Assembly (NCBI RefSeq): GCF_901000735.1
Contig: NC_081548.1
Location: forward strand, 10,294,711-10,358,710
DNA from: Corylus avellana
Taxonomy: Eukaryota > Streptophyta > Magnoliopsida > Fagales > Betulaceae
Direction of reading: 5' to 3'
DNA: 64,000 bases
In this document: positions 1 to 10,891 of the stretch, piece after piece
Layout of the letters: every line of letters begins with the position of its first letter
How positions within the stretch are numbered: position 1 is the stretch's first letter
The notes under the pieces: model-generated
What the model saw: the letters and a program-made list of their open reading frames with translations, nothing else
Database searches by the model: none
Told to the model about the DNA's origin: nothing
Program-made: the position numbers and the translations under genes

Positions 1-2
1 TC

Positions 3-908
3 CTAGGGCTTAGCACTGAAAACCCTTATGACTTCCTCAGTGATTTTGAAGCAATCTGTTCTACCATTAGAATGACGGGATTCACTGAGGACGCCCTAAG
101 GATGCGTCTCTTTCTTTTCTCACTCAAGGAAAAAGCCAAACATCGGTTCTAGTCCTTAGCACCTGACTCTATCACTTCTTGGGCTCAATTGCAACAAGAA
201 TTTCTTAAAAAGTATTTTCCCATAGGAATGACCAATGACACTAGGAGAGCTATCATTAGCTTCTCCCAATATGAGGGAGAACATTTCCATGAAACCTGGG
301 ACAGGCTGAAGGACTTGCTTAGATCATGCCCACACCACGTTGTCCCAAAATGGCAGCTAGTACAGAGTTTCTATGATGCTTTGACCGAGTCCAATAGAAA
401 TATGGTAGATGCATCTTGTGGGGGAACATTCATGTTGAAAAGTGAAGATGAAGCATGGTCTATGTTTGAAAATTTGAGTAATAATTCTCTTTAGTAGGTT
501 TCCACCAGACGGAGGGCACCACCATCTAAAGCACCAAAGATCGAAAGTCTTTTTGGAGCAAGACATTCCTCAAACATGGCCACCCAAGTAGTTGAGGCTA
601 TCACCAAGAAGCTAGATCAATGGATGACTGCTAGTTTTGCTCCTAATACTACTCACATGCACACACTACCTGAACCATGCTGATTCTGTTATAGTCCTAT
701 GCATCATGAAAATGAGTGCTCTACTGCTGGAAATTATACTAATGTTTCTAATGAGCAGGTTAATGCAGCTTTCTCAAGATCGGGTAATGATTCCGTATTC
801 CAATACCTACAACCCGGGGTGGAGAAATCATACCAACTTCTCATGGATGAATCCAAATTTGGGCAACTCAGCCCTAGGGCCGCACAATCAAGCTAAATCT
901 AACAGGTA
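3..908 (+). pseudogene. gag: gag, capsid and zinc-knuckle part (element A), broken
   Basis: The gag capsid-like domain packages the element RNA. Starting in mid-gene, frame 3 reads NPYDFL, then TEDALRMRLF, LQQEFLKKYF, FHETWDRLKDLL and VQSFYD, the pattern of plant retrotransposon gag domains. An in-frame TAG lies at 150-152 and another stop at 492-494. The CX2CX4HX4C zinc knuckle is at about 678-720, but its second residue is a stop codon (TGA 681-683). The frame shifts again further on. The homologous and better preserved region is in element B at 7068-8100. This copy cannot make a full gag. Confidence 0.85.
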
Positions 909-1074
909 GCCCTACCAACCTCATTCCACTTACCGGCCTCCACAGTAGAAATACTAGGCCGCACCACCTCCTCGATTAGATTCTAATTTTGAGGATCGGA
1001 TGCTGAAAATGATGAGCGAGATGTTTGGCCAGATGGGTGAGATAAGTGAGACTGTGAAATCTCAATAGGAGATA

Positions 1075-1638
1075 GTGAACTCACACTCCCAATCCATTGC
1101 CAAGCTAGAAGCTCAAGTCGGACAGCTTGCCAATGGCGTCAACAGGAGGGATGAAGGAAAGCTTCCAAGTCAACCAGTGATCAACCCTAGGGGACTATAC
1201 ATGGTAGAAGGAAGCACGTCTCATCTGGAGCAAGTTCAAGCCGTCACCACATTGCGAAGTGGAAGACTAGTTGACAATCATGTGGAAGGAAAGAAGGATG
1301 AGCAAATTGAGGCCCCACAGAATCTGCATCAGGACAAGGGTAAACAAGTAAGCATCGAGGCATCTTCATCATCTGCCCCCACTCCTGAGGTACCATATGA
1401 GCCTAAGTTCCCATTCCAGAGTAGCTTAAGGTACCCTCCCACTTTAGGAAACAAGGAGAGAAGATACAAGACATGATGAAAACCTTCAAGCAGGTTCAAA
1501 TCAACATTCCACTTCTCGATGCCATCAAGCAAATTCCAGCCTAGGCAAAATTTCTCAAGGACTTGAGCACTCAAAAGAGGAAGAATTGGAAGTACATTCC
1601 CAAGAAGGTCATTCTCACCAAGCAAGTAAGCTCTCTGA
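1075..1638 (+). pseudogene. gag C-terminus and linker to protease (element A), interrupted
   Basis: The frame opens with an SQSIAKLEAQVGQLAN heptad-like stretch, followed by a low-complexity linker (SSSSAPTPEVPYEP) and the INIPLLDAIKQIP motif that precedes the protease in Athila/Tat polyproteins. A frameshift near 1440-1475 and an in-frame TAG near 1543 break it. The reading then runs into the solo LTR at 1639 and resumes at 2990 with the protease. Before that insertion, 1638 and 2990 were adjacent. Confidence 0.8.
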
Positions 1639-1827
1639 TGTTAAGTGCCAAAATATTCATATTTTAGCCCTTAACTTACATTTGTTAATCCTTTAGTTTT
1701 GATTAATTTTTGCCATTTTAGTTCTTTTATGTGTTTTCTTTATTTTTGTAGGTCCTTGGAAGAAAAGGAAGCAATTTCGGAAGTTCCGGGCTTAAAGAGC
1801 GATTTTGGAAAAGACTGAAGGCTCTGG

Positions 1828-1985
1828 TAGTGCGATCAATCGCAGGGGAGCTGCGATCGAGCACACTACAGGCGAAGACCACGAGCGCAAGGCACTTGCG
1901 ATTGAGCTCCCAGCACAAGAGGATAGATCGCAGTCCTGGGACTGCGATCGATCATGCATGGGCTGCGATCGAGCACACCCGTGCG
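1828..1985 (+). repeat. CG-rich GATCGAGCGCA-type cluster in the LTR U3
   Basis: In otherwise AT-rich DNA this stretch packs repeated variants of TGCGATCGAGCGCA, such as GCGATCAATCGCA, GCGATCGAGCACAC and GACTGCGATCGATC. It lies about 120-280 bp upstream of the LTR TATA box. The same word family recurs at more than 20 places in the window, in the LTR, leader and ORF3-flanking regions of different elements. Confidence 0.7.
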
Positions 1986-2106
1986 TGATGAGCAAGTCAG
2001 CCACCAGTCTTGATATGGAAAGTGTAATTTCTAGGGTTTTGTAACTTTGTACGAACTAGGGCTCAAACCCTACGATTTTTAGGGTTTCTAGAGTATTCCT
2101 AAGGCG

Positions 2107-2115
2107 TATAAATAG
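2107..2115 (+). promoter_or_regulatory. LTR TATA box (TATAAATAG)
   Basis: TATAAATAG stands just downstream of a TTTTTAGGGTTTCTAG stretch and upstream of a pyrimidine-rich leader. The same octamer sits at the same place in nearly all of these LTRs, so it is the likely core promoter. Transcription start is inferred to lie about 30 bp downstream. Confidence 0.75.
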
Positions 2116-2513
2116 ACCCTTAAACCTCTAGAATAGACACACAATTTCCAAAGAGAAGAATTGGAGCTCTTCAAGTTCAAGTTTTGGGTTTATTCTTTTC
2201 CTTTCTTTTTATTTTATGAAGATGTTTAACATCAAACTCATGTGTAACTAATTTACTTAGTAGGGTTAGATTGAAGCCCTAGTTATGTTTAGTTAATATT
2301 CAATATTGGCACCTTTGTGATGATCACGTTGTGATATTTAACTTGATTAATTCTTGCTTTCATGAATTCCTCATATGTGTTTGCCTGATCAACTTATGCG
2401 TGTGGTATGGACTAGTTAGTTAAATCAATTTGGATGACCGAGTCCTGGGTTTAATAAAAGTAACAAAAGAAATCCACACCGGGCTCTTGGGTTAATCAAC
2501 ATAGGGAGCCGGG

Positions 2514-2695
2514 AGTATATACCCATGCCCTTGGCCTCATGAGTTTGTCGATTTCCATAGATTTTTACTTTCTTAAAGAACAACTTAGTATACACCCATT
2601 CTAAATTCTTTGAGAAAGAAAAGAGTTAGAGTATACACCCATGGCTAACACGTTGCTTAGGAAAATCCATAGCTTAAGGAGTATACACCCATGCC
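2514..2695 (+). repeat. Fourfold GTATACACCCATGC motif in LTR R/U5
   Basis: Four near-identical copies of GTAT(A/C)TACCCATGCC-type words lie at about 2514, 2588, 2631 and 2681, separated by AG-rich spacers. The other LTR families carry a different word at the same relative place, also repeated about four times. Confidence 0.7.
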
Positions 2696-2989
2696 CTTAG
2701 GTTGACAAACATTAGATATGCATAACATGATCAAAACATTGGCATATTGTTATATTATCTAAATATAATTAGTTGTGAATATCAAAGCCCTACCTTTTTA
2801 TTATTATCAACTCAAAATCAATCTTTGTTTTATTTTACTTTTGGAATGTATTTATAGCAAAATTTAGCAATCCTCGTGGGAATGATCCCGTACTTGCATC
2901 ATATACTACTACGTTGACCTTGTGCACTTGCGGGTAAAACATACAATTATTTGCCTATTAATTTAGGTAGATATTTGCACAACATCTGA

Positions 2990-3828
2990 TTCAGCATAAC
3001 ACTCCTCCAAAGTTCAAAGACCCTGGAGCGCCTACAATTTTGTGCGTCATCGGAAGCACTGAGATTGAGAGAGCTCTCCTCGACTTAGGAGCTGGTGTTA
3101 ATTTGCTTCCATACTCGGTTTATCAGAAACTAGGCTTAGGGGAATTGAAATCGACAAGTACTATCTTGCAATTGGCGGACCGCTCGATCAAGAAACCCTG
3201 TGGGATTGTGGAAGATGTCATTATCAAGGTGGACAAGTTATACTATCCAGTTGATTTTATAGTTCTAGACACAGAACCGGTCTTAGATCCGGAGAAGCAG
3301 ATTCCTGTCATCCTTGGGAGTCCTTTCCTCGCCATAGCCAATGCATGCATCAATTGCGGGACCGGAGTAATGAAGATCTGTTTTGGGAATATGAAGATCG
3401 GATTGAACATCTTCAATGCCTTCAAGAATGCGCCTGATCAGAATGCAGGTTTCTTCTTGGATGACATTGGAGAAACTATTGAAGACCTACCTCCTGATCC
3501 TCTATCTGGAGCCCCATCATGGAGAAACCCACCAGAGCTTATGCCTCTCACTTCAAGTACTCCACCTGATGACAACCCCACAAGAGACACATTTCATTCA
3601 AAAGTTGCTGATGTGGATTTCATTGGGGTGGAAAAGTTTTTGGCAAATTCCCTGGCGACCTTAGTTAACTCCCATAAAGACAAAAGGTTGATCATGAAAC
3701 CAGTTCGGGACAAACACCCTGAACATCGTCATAGGGAGCATCAAGGCCTATTACTTGAGAGAAGCAGTTTCGAGATGTTAAGAGGAATCCTTTTCCTTGT
3801 GGAGTTCTACATGATCATAAAGAAGTAA
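2990..3828 (+). CDS. Retropepsin-like protease plus C-terminal tail (element A)
   Basis: Aspartic protease that would cleave the gag polyprotein. The frame is open from the solo-LTR target site to 3828 with no stop; it is part of a gag-protease reading frame, so the first Met (3040) is not a true start. The active-site flap region reads ALLDLGAGVNLLP (D-L-G-A in place of the usual D-T/S-G-A, normal for Athila/Tat). LQLADRSIKKPCGIVEDV, FIVLD and PVILGSPFLA follow. The rest is a Pro/Asp-rich tail with no polymerase. Near the stop it reads YMIIKK, then, after the TAA, GWKSL, resembling the YILLKKRGWKGL tail of element C's gag. Probable remains of a fusion protein without pol. Confidence 0.75.
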
Positions 3829-5291
3829 GGATGGAAGAGCTTGCTTGGACTTCTGAAGGATTGAGGTAAGATCCTTTGGAAGTCATACTTCAATTGAGAA
3901 ATACCTCATAGGATCGAGTGCTGGCCCTGTGCGCTCGACTCCTCACTTCACCAGGGTACATGATCTCCATCCAAGTTTATTTTATCCATTGTTGTTTCAT
4001 TATTTGATTTTATTTTTACAACAATGTATGCGCTTGATTGGAATTTGGTTGGAGTATCACCTTTTTTTTAGGACATGTGTTCTTGCATTCAAGTTTGGGG
4101 GTATGATATGCCCCCATCTGCTCATTCAAGTATTCTTATACTTTTGATCTTATTCTTTAGTTATATACATACACATTGGGGAAAATGTATGATTCAAGTT
4201 TGGGGGTATAGAAAAACAAAACACGGTCCATTTTTGTTGTTATGTCATTCTTAAGCATATGGTTGAGCTTTGATTCTGGTTTAAATTTCATTGATAGGCT
4301 TAAAGTTATGAACACATGATCATATGACTTAGGAATTTTGAGTCTTGTTACTTACTTTTGGCAACATGAGATGCTTCTTGTTTCAATTTAAATCTATCTT
4401 GAGCACACTATCACATGTCTGTGAGGTATGAATTTTGAGGCCAATTATGTTTGTTTTCAATGTCTTTAATTCTGTTGGGTGACATATTGGATGAATAACT
4501 TTGGCATGCTATATAAAAAAAAAAATCAAGTTTGAATTTTTCGCGGAGTAACCGGACCTCTTGCATCATTAAGCAGTTAGTGTTTGTGTCAAAAAGTGAA
4601 ATTTTTGGGTTGATTAATAAAATGGCTAACTTAGCTTCGTAGCCTTTTTGACTCGAGTTAGTAAGTCCTTAGGAGTATCTTTACACCTAGTGCCCTAAAG
4701 CCATTTGGTTTGGGAGACATTGGCCTAACACTCGATACATGGGTCAACTAGAAAGCTTAAGGGAGCTAAGCATTGCAAAGCTTACAAACAAAAAAAAAAA
4801 AAGAAAAAAAAGAAAGAAAAAAAAATGTATGCCTTGGTTGTTTCATTTGATATGAAATCCAATGAATTTTGAGATGTTGATTCATTCATATTGAAATTAT
4901 TTTAAAGCCTCATGATTATGTGTTAGTTCACTTCGCACTAATTGAAATTTGTGTATCTCAATCTGCCATTTGTAAGTTATTTGACTTGTAAATTCCTTGG
5001 AATTTTGAGGATGAAGTTTATAATTTTAAGCTAGCTAATGAATAAGAACCATTATTTTTGTTATGCTTTATCCTTTTGAATGACATAATGATGACAATGT
5101 TTGTGGGTATCATTCCTGAAAAACCCTCACGAGACTTCACTCGTCCAATGGGGAATGCCTAGGAGTTTAAAAGGCTTGTTGCATACGCTAAATGCAATAG
5201 TACATCCCACGAAAGATGGATTTTTTTTTTTTTCCAGTTTATTTTCAGTTTTGTATTGCTAAGGGATTAACAATATATAAGTTTGTTGGTG
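3829..5291 (+). other. 3' non-coding region of element A with repeated polypurine tracts
   Basis: No protein signal. AAGTTTGGGGGT copies stand at 4091-4102 and 4196-4207, and a decayed one (AAGTTTGTTGGTG) abuts the LTR at 5279-5291. Landmarks shared with the other elements are an AACACATGATC word (about 4312), a TTGACTCGAGTTAGTAAGTCC block (4650), a homopurine A/G run (4791-4825) and an AAACCCTCACGAGACTTCACTCG block (5121). Confidence 0.75.
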
Positions 5292-6606
5292 TGATAAGCG
5301 CCGAATGTTGCACATTCAAGCCCCTTAATTTGCATATGTTAATTCCTTAGCATTGTTATTTGTTTGATTTTTGTTTTGTTTTTGTGTTTCAGGTTTTATT
5401 TGGCAAATCATTGAAAATGGGGCTTAAAAGGCAAAAGCTGGAGGCATTTTGGACTAAGGATCAATCGCAACTGCACCTGCGATTGAGTGCGCCTGCGCTT
5501 GAGCGCACATTTGCAGGATCGAGAGCACATGGGCGTATAGTGCATGGCAAGAATCCTTTTATAGTTTGGAATTGGTTTTCAGTCTCCCAATTAGACTGGG
5601 AGACTCACCTCCGGTTTTCCTAGGGTTTCTAGGGTTTTTAGGGTTCTCCTAATCCCTATAAATAGGGCTTTAAACATTGTAAACAAACATACCGCTTCCT
5701 AAAGCTAGAAATCAGAAATTTGTCTATGGAGCTTAGAAGATCATGAGCGGCTAAAAGCCTTCATGTAGTGTTGTTGATGTAACCCTATCCAAGCACAATT
5801 GTTTGATTGTATTTAATTTCTAGATTTTCAGTTTATGCATGTTTATTGTATAACTATGAGAATTGCTACCTTTTGATTATGTTCTTAATTATTAAATACA
5901 ATTGTTCTTAAATTCCAAAATCAATATTTGTGAAATTCTTCTCTTGTCTTAGAAAGTATTTTACTTTTGTTGATCTCAAATCATTCTTGTTTTCTGTGAT
6001 TATGAGAATGATGGTTATACAAGGGGTTTAATTGACATATGATCAATAAGATTTGATAAGCCATGGCTAGGGAAGACAGATTGTACTACACCCTAGTTTA
6101 GTGTAATTTAGGTAGACAGTCCGTGCCAACCGAAGATGAGTAACACTTATTCATTGATTGTATGTATATTTTTAAAGAATTTGATAATTTTTACCTAGGG
6201 AAGACGGGTCATTCCGTATCTTAGTGGGTAAGTGGACGATCCGTGCCAACTGAATATAGATTATGCTTATTCTTTAATAAGGTAGTTTTTTTGATTATTT
6301 AGAACATGCATAGATTGAATTTCTGGGATTAAATATGCTTAGCCATTGTTGTGCGGATAGAGGTAAAGTCGATACCCTACACTCTCTCTCTTATTTTAAT
6401 TATCTTTTAATTTCATGCACTTTAGTTACAAACCAAATCAATCACCCTTTACATTAAGTTAATTTTAATTCTCATAAATTTGATAACAAAACCCCTGCAG
6501 TCCTTGAGGTTTGACACCCTCTCTTTAATCTATCCTACAAGGATTTGTCCTATTACGAGTGGTTATTTTTATTATTGATATCTTTGGGCATAAAAAGACC
6601 ACATCT
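5292..6606 (+). repeat. LTR shared by elements A (3') and B (5')
   Basis: It starts TGATAAGCGCCGAATGTTGC after A's polypurine tract and ends about 5 bp before B's primer-binding site. The TATA box is at 5657-5665 and a CG-rich cluster lies upstream at 5461-5530. Matching LTRs are 10892-12178 and the solo LTR at 61341-62692. One LTR serving two internal regions points to a tandem product of LTR recombination. Confidence 0.9.
5657..5665 (+). promoter_or_regulatory. LTR TATA box (TATAAATAG)
   Basis: TATAAATAG sits in CTAATCCCTATAAATAGGGC, the LTR core promoter of the A/B family. The second LTR has it at 11255-11263. It lies about 130 bp downstream of the CG-rich cluster. Confidence 0.75.
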
Positions 6607-6611
6607 ATTTC

Positions 6612-6629
6612 TGGCACCGTTGCCGGGGA
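6612..6629 (+). other. Primer-binding site for tRNA-Asp (element B)
   Basis: TGGCACCGTTGCCGGGGA matches the reverse complement of the 3' end of plant tRNA-Asp (TGGCGCCGTTGCCGGGGA) at 17 of 18 bases. It stands right after the 5' LTR. This tRNA primer is the one reported for Athila/Calypso-type elements. Confidence 0.85.
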
Positions 6630-6722
6630 CTACTTAATGGTTTAGTTATTAAATTTTAAGGATTAATTTTAGCTTAATTTTTTATTTTTCTGCTTTTCTT
6701 TAATTTTAGGTACTAATTTTAA

Positions 6723-6753
<31 letters not shown>

Positions 6754-7067
6754 TTTTTTTGGGTTTTATTTTGGTTTTGTTGAGTTTTTCTCGAACAGGT
6801 TCGTAGCTGCCAAGCCCTTCCTTGTGACTGCGATCGAGCACAGTATGCATTCCAGAACTAAGTGAATCAGCTGCGCTTGAGCCCTCCAAGCCTGCCCTCA
6901 CATGCATCTGCTGTAGTACGATTGAGCGCGCCCTACCTTGCGATCGAGCGCATCAGCAGCAGTTTGCATCCAAAGTTCCAGCACACCTTTGGCCGTTTGT
7001 GAGCTTTAATTTTTTGTCTTAGTTTGTTTTTATTTTTATTTTTCTATTTTTATGTTCTTTTTAGTTT
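6630..7067 (+). other. Leader of element B with CG-rich cluster
   Basis: Untranslated leader. It holds a T-rich stretch with TTTTG repeats (6720-6760) and a second CG-rich cluster at 6826-6960 (GCGATCGAGCACAG, GATTGAGCGCGCC, GCGATCGAGCGCATC), like the one in the LTR. No coding signal is seen. Confidence 0.6.
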
Positions 7068-8364
7068 ATGTTAGGTCGCCGTTCTTTGTCTTTGCCATTA
7101 ATTACTTGCGACCTCGAAATTGAACGCACTCTTAGACAATTTAGAGCCGAAAGGAATTTTAATTGGCTAGGAGAGCGTCCCATTGAGACCATGGGTGACC
7201 CTGTTGCTTTGAGAGACCACTATCTCCCTACCACACACACTATCCCCACATGTCTCAAGCTATCGGACATTACGGCAGCCCACCATGAGATCAAGCCTAA
7301 CATTATACAAAGTCTACCATCTTTTCTTGGACTTAGCAATGAGAATCCCTATGACTTCCTCAATGAATTCTTAGCAATCTTTTCTACCATTAAATTGATT
7401 GGATTCACTGAGGATGCTCTAAGGATGCGTCTTTTCCCTTTCTCCCTCAAGCAAAGAGTCAAACATTGGTTTAATTCCTTAGCACCAAACTCCATTGCTT
7501 CTTGGGCTGAATTGCAACAAGAATTTTTGAAGAAGTACTTCCTTATAGGAAAGGCCAATGACATTAGGAGAGCTATCACTTGTATCTCCCAATATGGGGG
7601 AGAACAATTCCATGAGACCTGGGAGAGCCTGGGAGAGACTGAGGGACCTTCTTGGATCATGCCCACACCATGCTGTCCTGAAATGGCAGTGTGTGCAAAG
7701 CTTCTATGATGGCTTGATTGAGCCTTATAAACAAATGGTAGATGCATCCTATGGGGGGACATTTATGTTAAAAAGTGAGGATGAAGCATGGGCCTTGTTT
7801 GAAAATTTGAGTAGCAATTTTGTTCATCATGCTTCCACTAAAGGTAGGGCACCTGCACCTAAAGCACCAAAGGCCGATGGTCTTTTTGAAGTAGGACATT
7901 CTCCTGATGTCGCTACCTAAGCTCTTGATGCTATCACCAGGAAATTAGATCAATTATCGGTTGCTGGTCTTGCTCCTAATTTTGCTCACATGCACACACG
8001 ACCTGAACCATGCTCATTTTGTTCTAGTCCTATGCATCATATAAATGACTTCCCTACTGCTGGAAATTATGCTGATATTTCTAATGAGCAGGTCAATGCA
8101 GCTTTCTCATAACTAGGTTATAATCCGTATTCCAATACTTACAACCGGAGATGGAGAAATCATGTTCAATCCAATAGGCAGCCCTACCAACCTCCTTCCA
8201 TATACCGACCCCCACTGCAGCAATACCAGGCCACACCACCTCTTCGGTCAGATTATAACTTTGAGGATCGGATGCTGCAAATGATGAGTGATTTGACCGG
8301 CAAGATGGGCGAGATAATTGGCAAGGTGGGTGAGATAACCAACAAGGTGGGCGAGCTGACTTAG
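7068..8364 (+). pseudogene. gag: gag with zinc knuckle (element B), frameshifted
   Basis: The best gag of this family. From ATG 7068 it reads an N-terminal segment (CDLEIERTLRQF), then SLPSFLGLSNENPYDFL, TEDALRMRLFPFSLK, LQQEFLKKYF and FHETWE. A 10-bp tandem duplication (CCTGGGAGAG at 7618-7627 and 7628-7637) then shifts the frame. Reading continues in another frame (LRDLLGSCPHHAVLKWQ, VQSFYDGLIEPYKQMVDA) to a stop at 7918-7920. The knuckle near 8007-8050 reads C-SF-C-SSPM-H-HIND-F: the last zinc ligand Cys is Phe. A further TAG is at 8362-8364. The protein would be nonfunctional as it stands. Confidence 0.85.
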
Positions 8365-9753
8365 ACAGTGAATTCTCACTCTCAGTCCATCGCCAATATA
8401 GAAGCCCGAATCGGCGGTATCACCAAATTAGAAGCTCAAGTCGGACAACTTGCCAATGCCCTCAACAGGAGGGACGAAGAAAAGCTTCCAAGTCAATCGG
8501 TGACCAACCCTAGGGGACTATACATGGTGGAAGGAAGCACTTCTCATCTGAAGCAAGTTCAAGCCATCACCACATTGCAAAGCGAAAGACTGGTTGACAA
8601 TCATGTGGAGGAAAAGAAGGATGAGCAAATTGAGGCCCCACAGAATCTGCATCAAGACAAGTGCAAGCAAGTAAGCACTGAGGCATCTTCATCATCTGCC
8701 CCCACTCCTGAGGTACCATATGAGCCTAAGGTCCCATTCCCAGAGCGTCTTAAGGCACCTTCCCACTTTGGGAAGCAAGGAGAAAAGATACAAGACATGA
8801 TGGAGGTCTTCAAGTAGGTCAAAGTCAGCATCCCACTCCTTGACGCCATCAAGCAAATCCCGGCATATGCAAAGTTTTTCAAGGATTTGTGCACTTAGAA
8901 GAGGAAGATTAGGAAACATATCCCCAAGAAGGTCATTCGTACCGAGCAAGTGAGCTCTTTGATTCAACATAACACTCCTCCGAAGTTCAAGGACCCTAGA
9001 GCGCCTACAATTTCATGTATCATTGGAAGCACTGAGATTGGGAGAGCTCTCCTTGACTTGGGCGCTGGTGTTAATTTGCTTCCATACTCGGTATATCAGC
9101 AACTGGGCTTAGGGAAATTGAAACCGACAAGTACTGTCTTGCAATTGGCTGACTGATCTATCAAGAAACCCCGCGGGATTGTAGAAGATGTCATTATCAA
9201 GGTGGACAAGTTCTACTATACAGTTGACCTTATAGTTTTGGACACAGAACCGGTTCTGAATCCAGAGAAGCAAATTCTTGTCATCATGGGGCATCCTTTC
9301 CTCGCTACAGCCAATGCATGTATCAATTTTCGGACAGGAATAATGAAGATCTCTTTCGGGAATATGAAGATCAGAATGAACATCTTCAATGCCTTCCAGA
9401 ATGCACCTGATCAGAATACATGATTCTTCTTGGATGACATTGGAGAAACTATTGAAGACCCACCTCCTGATCCGCTATCTAAAGCATGGAGAAACCCACC
9501 AGAGCCTATGCCTCTCACTTCAAGTACTACACCACCTGATGACAATCTCTTTAGGGACATATTTCATTTAGAAGTTACTGACGTGGACTTCATTAGGGTG
9601 GACAATTTTTTGGCAAGTTCCCTGGTTGCCCCAGTTTTTGAGAACCCTTATAGAGACAAGAGGTTAATCATGAATCTAGTTCAGGACAAACACCTTGAGT
9701 ATCGTCGGAGCATCAAGACCTTTCAGCTGAGAGAAGCATTTTCGGGATGCTAA
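8365..9753 (+). pseudogene. gag C-terminus and protease (element B), with stops
   Basis: One reading frame with the same order as A: coiled-coil-like SQSIANIEARIGGITKLEAQVGQLAN, acidic/Gln linker, SIPLLDAIKQIPAYAKFFKDLCT, then protease with LLDLGAGVNLLP. In-frame stops are at 8815-8817, 8896-8898, 9154-9156 (TGA, CGA in A) and 9421-9423. After the protease the tail reads DDIGETIEDPPPDPLS and LREAFSGC before the end at 9753. No polymerase follows. The frame is otherwise intact, so the decay is mostly point mutation. Confidence 0.8.
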
Positions 9754-10891
9754 GAGGAATCCTCTTCCTTGTGGAGTGCTACATGATCATAAAGAAGAAG
9801 GGATGGAAGAGCTTGATTGGACTTTTGAAGGATCCAGGTAAGATCCTTCAGAACTCAGACTTAAATTGAGAAATACCTCATAGGATCGAATGCAAGCCAT
9901 GTGCGCTCGACTCCTCACTCCACCAGGGTACATAATCTCCATCCAGGTTGATTTTATCCATTGTTGTTTCATTCTTTGATTATATTTTTACAACAATGTG
10001 TGCACTTAATTGGTATTTGGTCGGAGTATCACTCTCTTTTTCAGAACATGTGTTTTTGCATATAAGTTTGGGGGTATGATATACCCACATCTGCTCATTC
10101 AGGTATTCCTATCCTCTTACTCTTATTTTTTCAGTTTTGTACATACATTGTGGACAATAGATGATTCAAGTTTGGGGGAATGGAAAAACAAAACACTGTC
10201 TAGATTTTGTTGTTATGTCATTCTTAAGCATGTGGTTAAGCTTTAATTTTGATTTGAATTTCATTGGTAAGCTTAAAGTTATGAACACATGATCATTTGA
10301 CTTAGGAATTTTGAGTATTGTCAGTTACTTTCGGCAACATGAGATGTTCTTGTTTCAATTTAAGATTTACTTTGAGCACACTAGCACATGTTTGTGGGGT
10401 ATGAATTTTGAGACCAATTATGTTTGTTTTCAATGTCTTGAATTTTGTTGGGTGACATATTAGATGAATATATATATATATATATATCTCATGATTATGT
10501 GTTAGTTCACTTTGCACTAATTGAAACTTATTGTATCTCAATCTGCCATTGGTAAGTGATTTGACTTGTGAATTCCTTGAAATTTTGGAGATGGAGTTTA
10601 TAATTTTAAGCTTGCTAATGAATGAGAACCATTATTTTAGTGATGCTTTTATTCTTTTGAATGACATATTGATGACAATGTTTGTGGGTATCATTCCTGA
10701 AAAACCCTCACGAGACTTCACTTGTCCTCTAGGGAATGCCTAGGGGTTTAAAAGACTTGTTGCATATGCTAAATGTAATCGTACATCCCATGAAAGATGG
10801 ACTTATCTTTCTTTTTTTTTTTTTTCTTTTTTTTCAGTTTTATTCTTGTTCTGTATTGCTAAGGGACTAGCAATATGTAAGTTTGGGGGTA
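9754..10891 (+). other. 3' non-coding region of element B
   Basis: Counterpart of A's 3' region, about 320 bp shorter. Polypurine copies are at 10064-10074, 10167-10178 and, next to the LTR, 10879-10890. Where A has the block around 4510-4890, B has a short (AT)n run (10466-10489), so an internal deletion is likely. The AAACCCTCACGAGACTTCACT block is at 10702. Confidence 0.7.
10879..10890 (+). other. Polypurine tract of element B
   Basis: AAGTTTGGGGGT ends one base before the 3' LTR and is the expected primer for plus-strand DNA synthesis. Confidence 0.8.

Larger units (their letters stand above)
1639..2984 (+). mobile_element. Solo LTR (family of element G) inserted in element A
   Basis: It begins TGTTAAGTGCC and ends TTTGCACAACA. 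The 5-bp target duplication TCTGA stands on both sides (1634-1638 and 2985-2989). Length is 1346 bp. No internal region or second LTR is attached, so the full element was reduced by LTR-LTR recombination. Its start, TATA box, fourfold GTATACACCC motif and end match the LTR of element G at 48686-51386 once G's own insertion is removed. Confidence 0.95.
1..6606 (+). mobile_element. Element A: Athila/Tat-type gag-protease retrotransposon, 5' end outside window
   Basis: The window opens inside gag. The order is gag, protease, a 1.46-kb 3' non-coding region, a degenerate polypurine tract and the LTR at 5292-6606. No reverse transcriptase, RNase H or integrase lies between the protease (ending 3828) and the polypurine tract, so the copy is non-autonomous. 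A solo LTR of another family splits it at 1639-2984. Gag and protease are close relatives of those in element B, and the LTR at its right end also serves as B's 5' LTR. Confidence 0.85.

Noticed and set aside
5360..5623. Short frames rich in Arg-Ser-Ile-Asp-Arg (also at 21417-21680, 27871-28107, 32335-32589, 45360-45737, 48774-49034)
   Set aside because: They are translations of the CG-rich GATCGAGCGCA clusters in LTRs and spacers, in arbitrary frames; not conserved as proteins.
6612..6629. tRNA-Asp-like sequences (also at 20187, 29986 and 39405)
   Set aside because: Only about 18 bases match, in the complement orientation beside LTRs; they are primer-binding sites, not tRNA genes.
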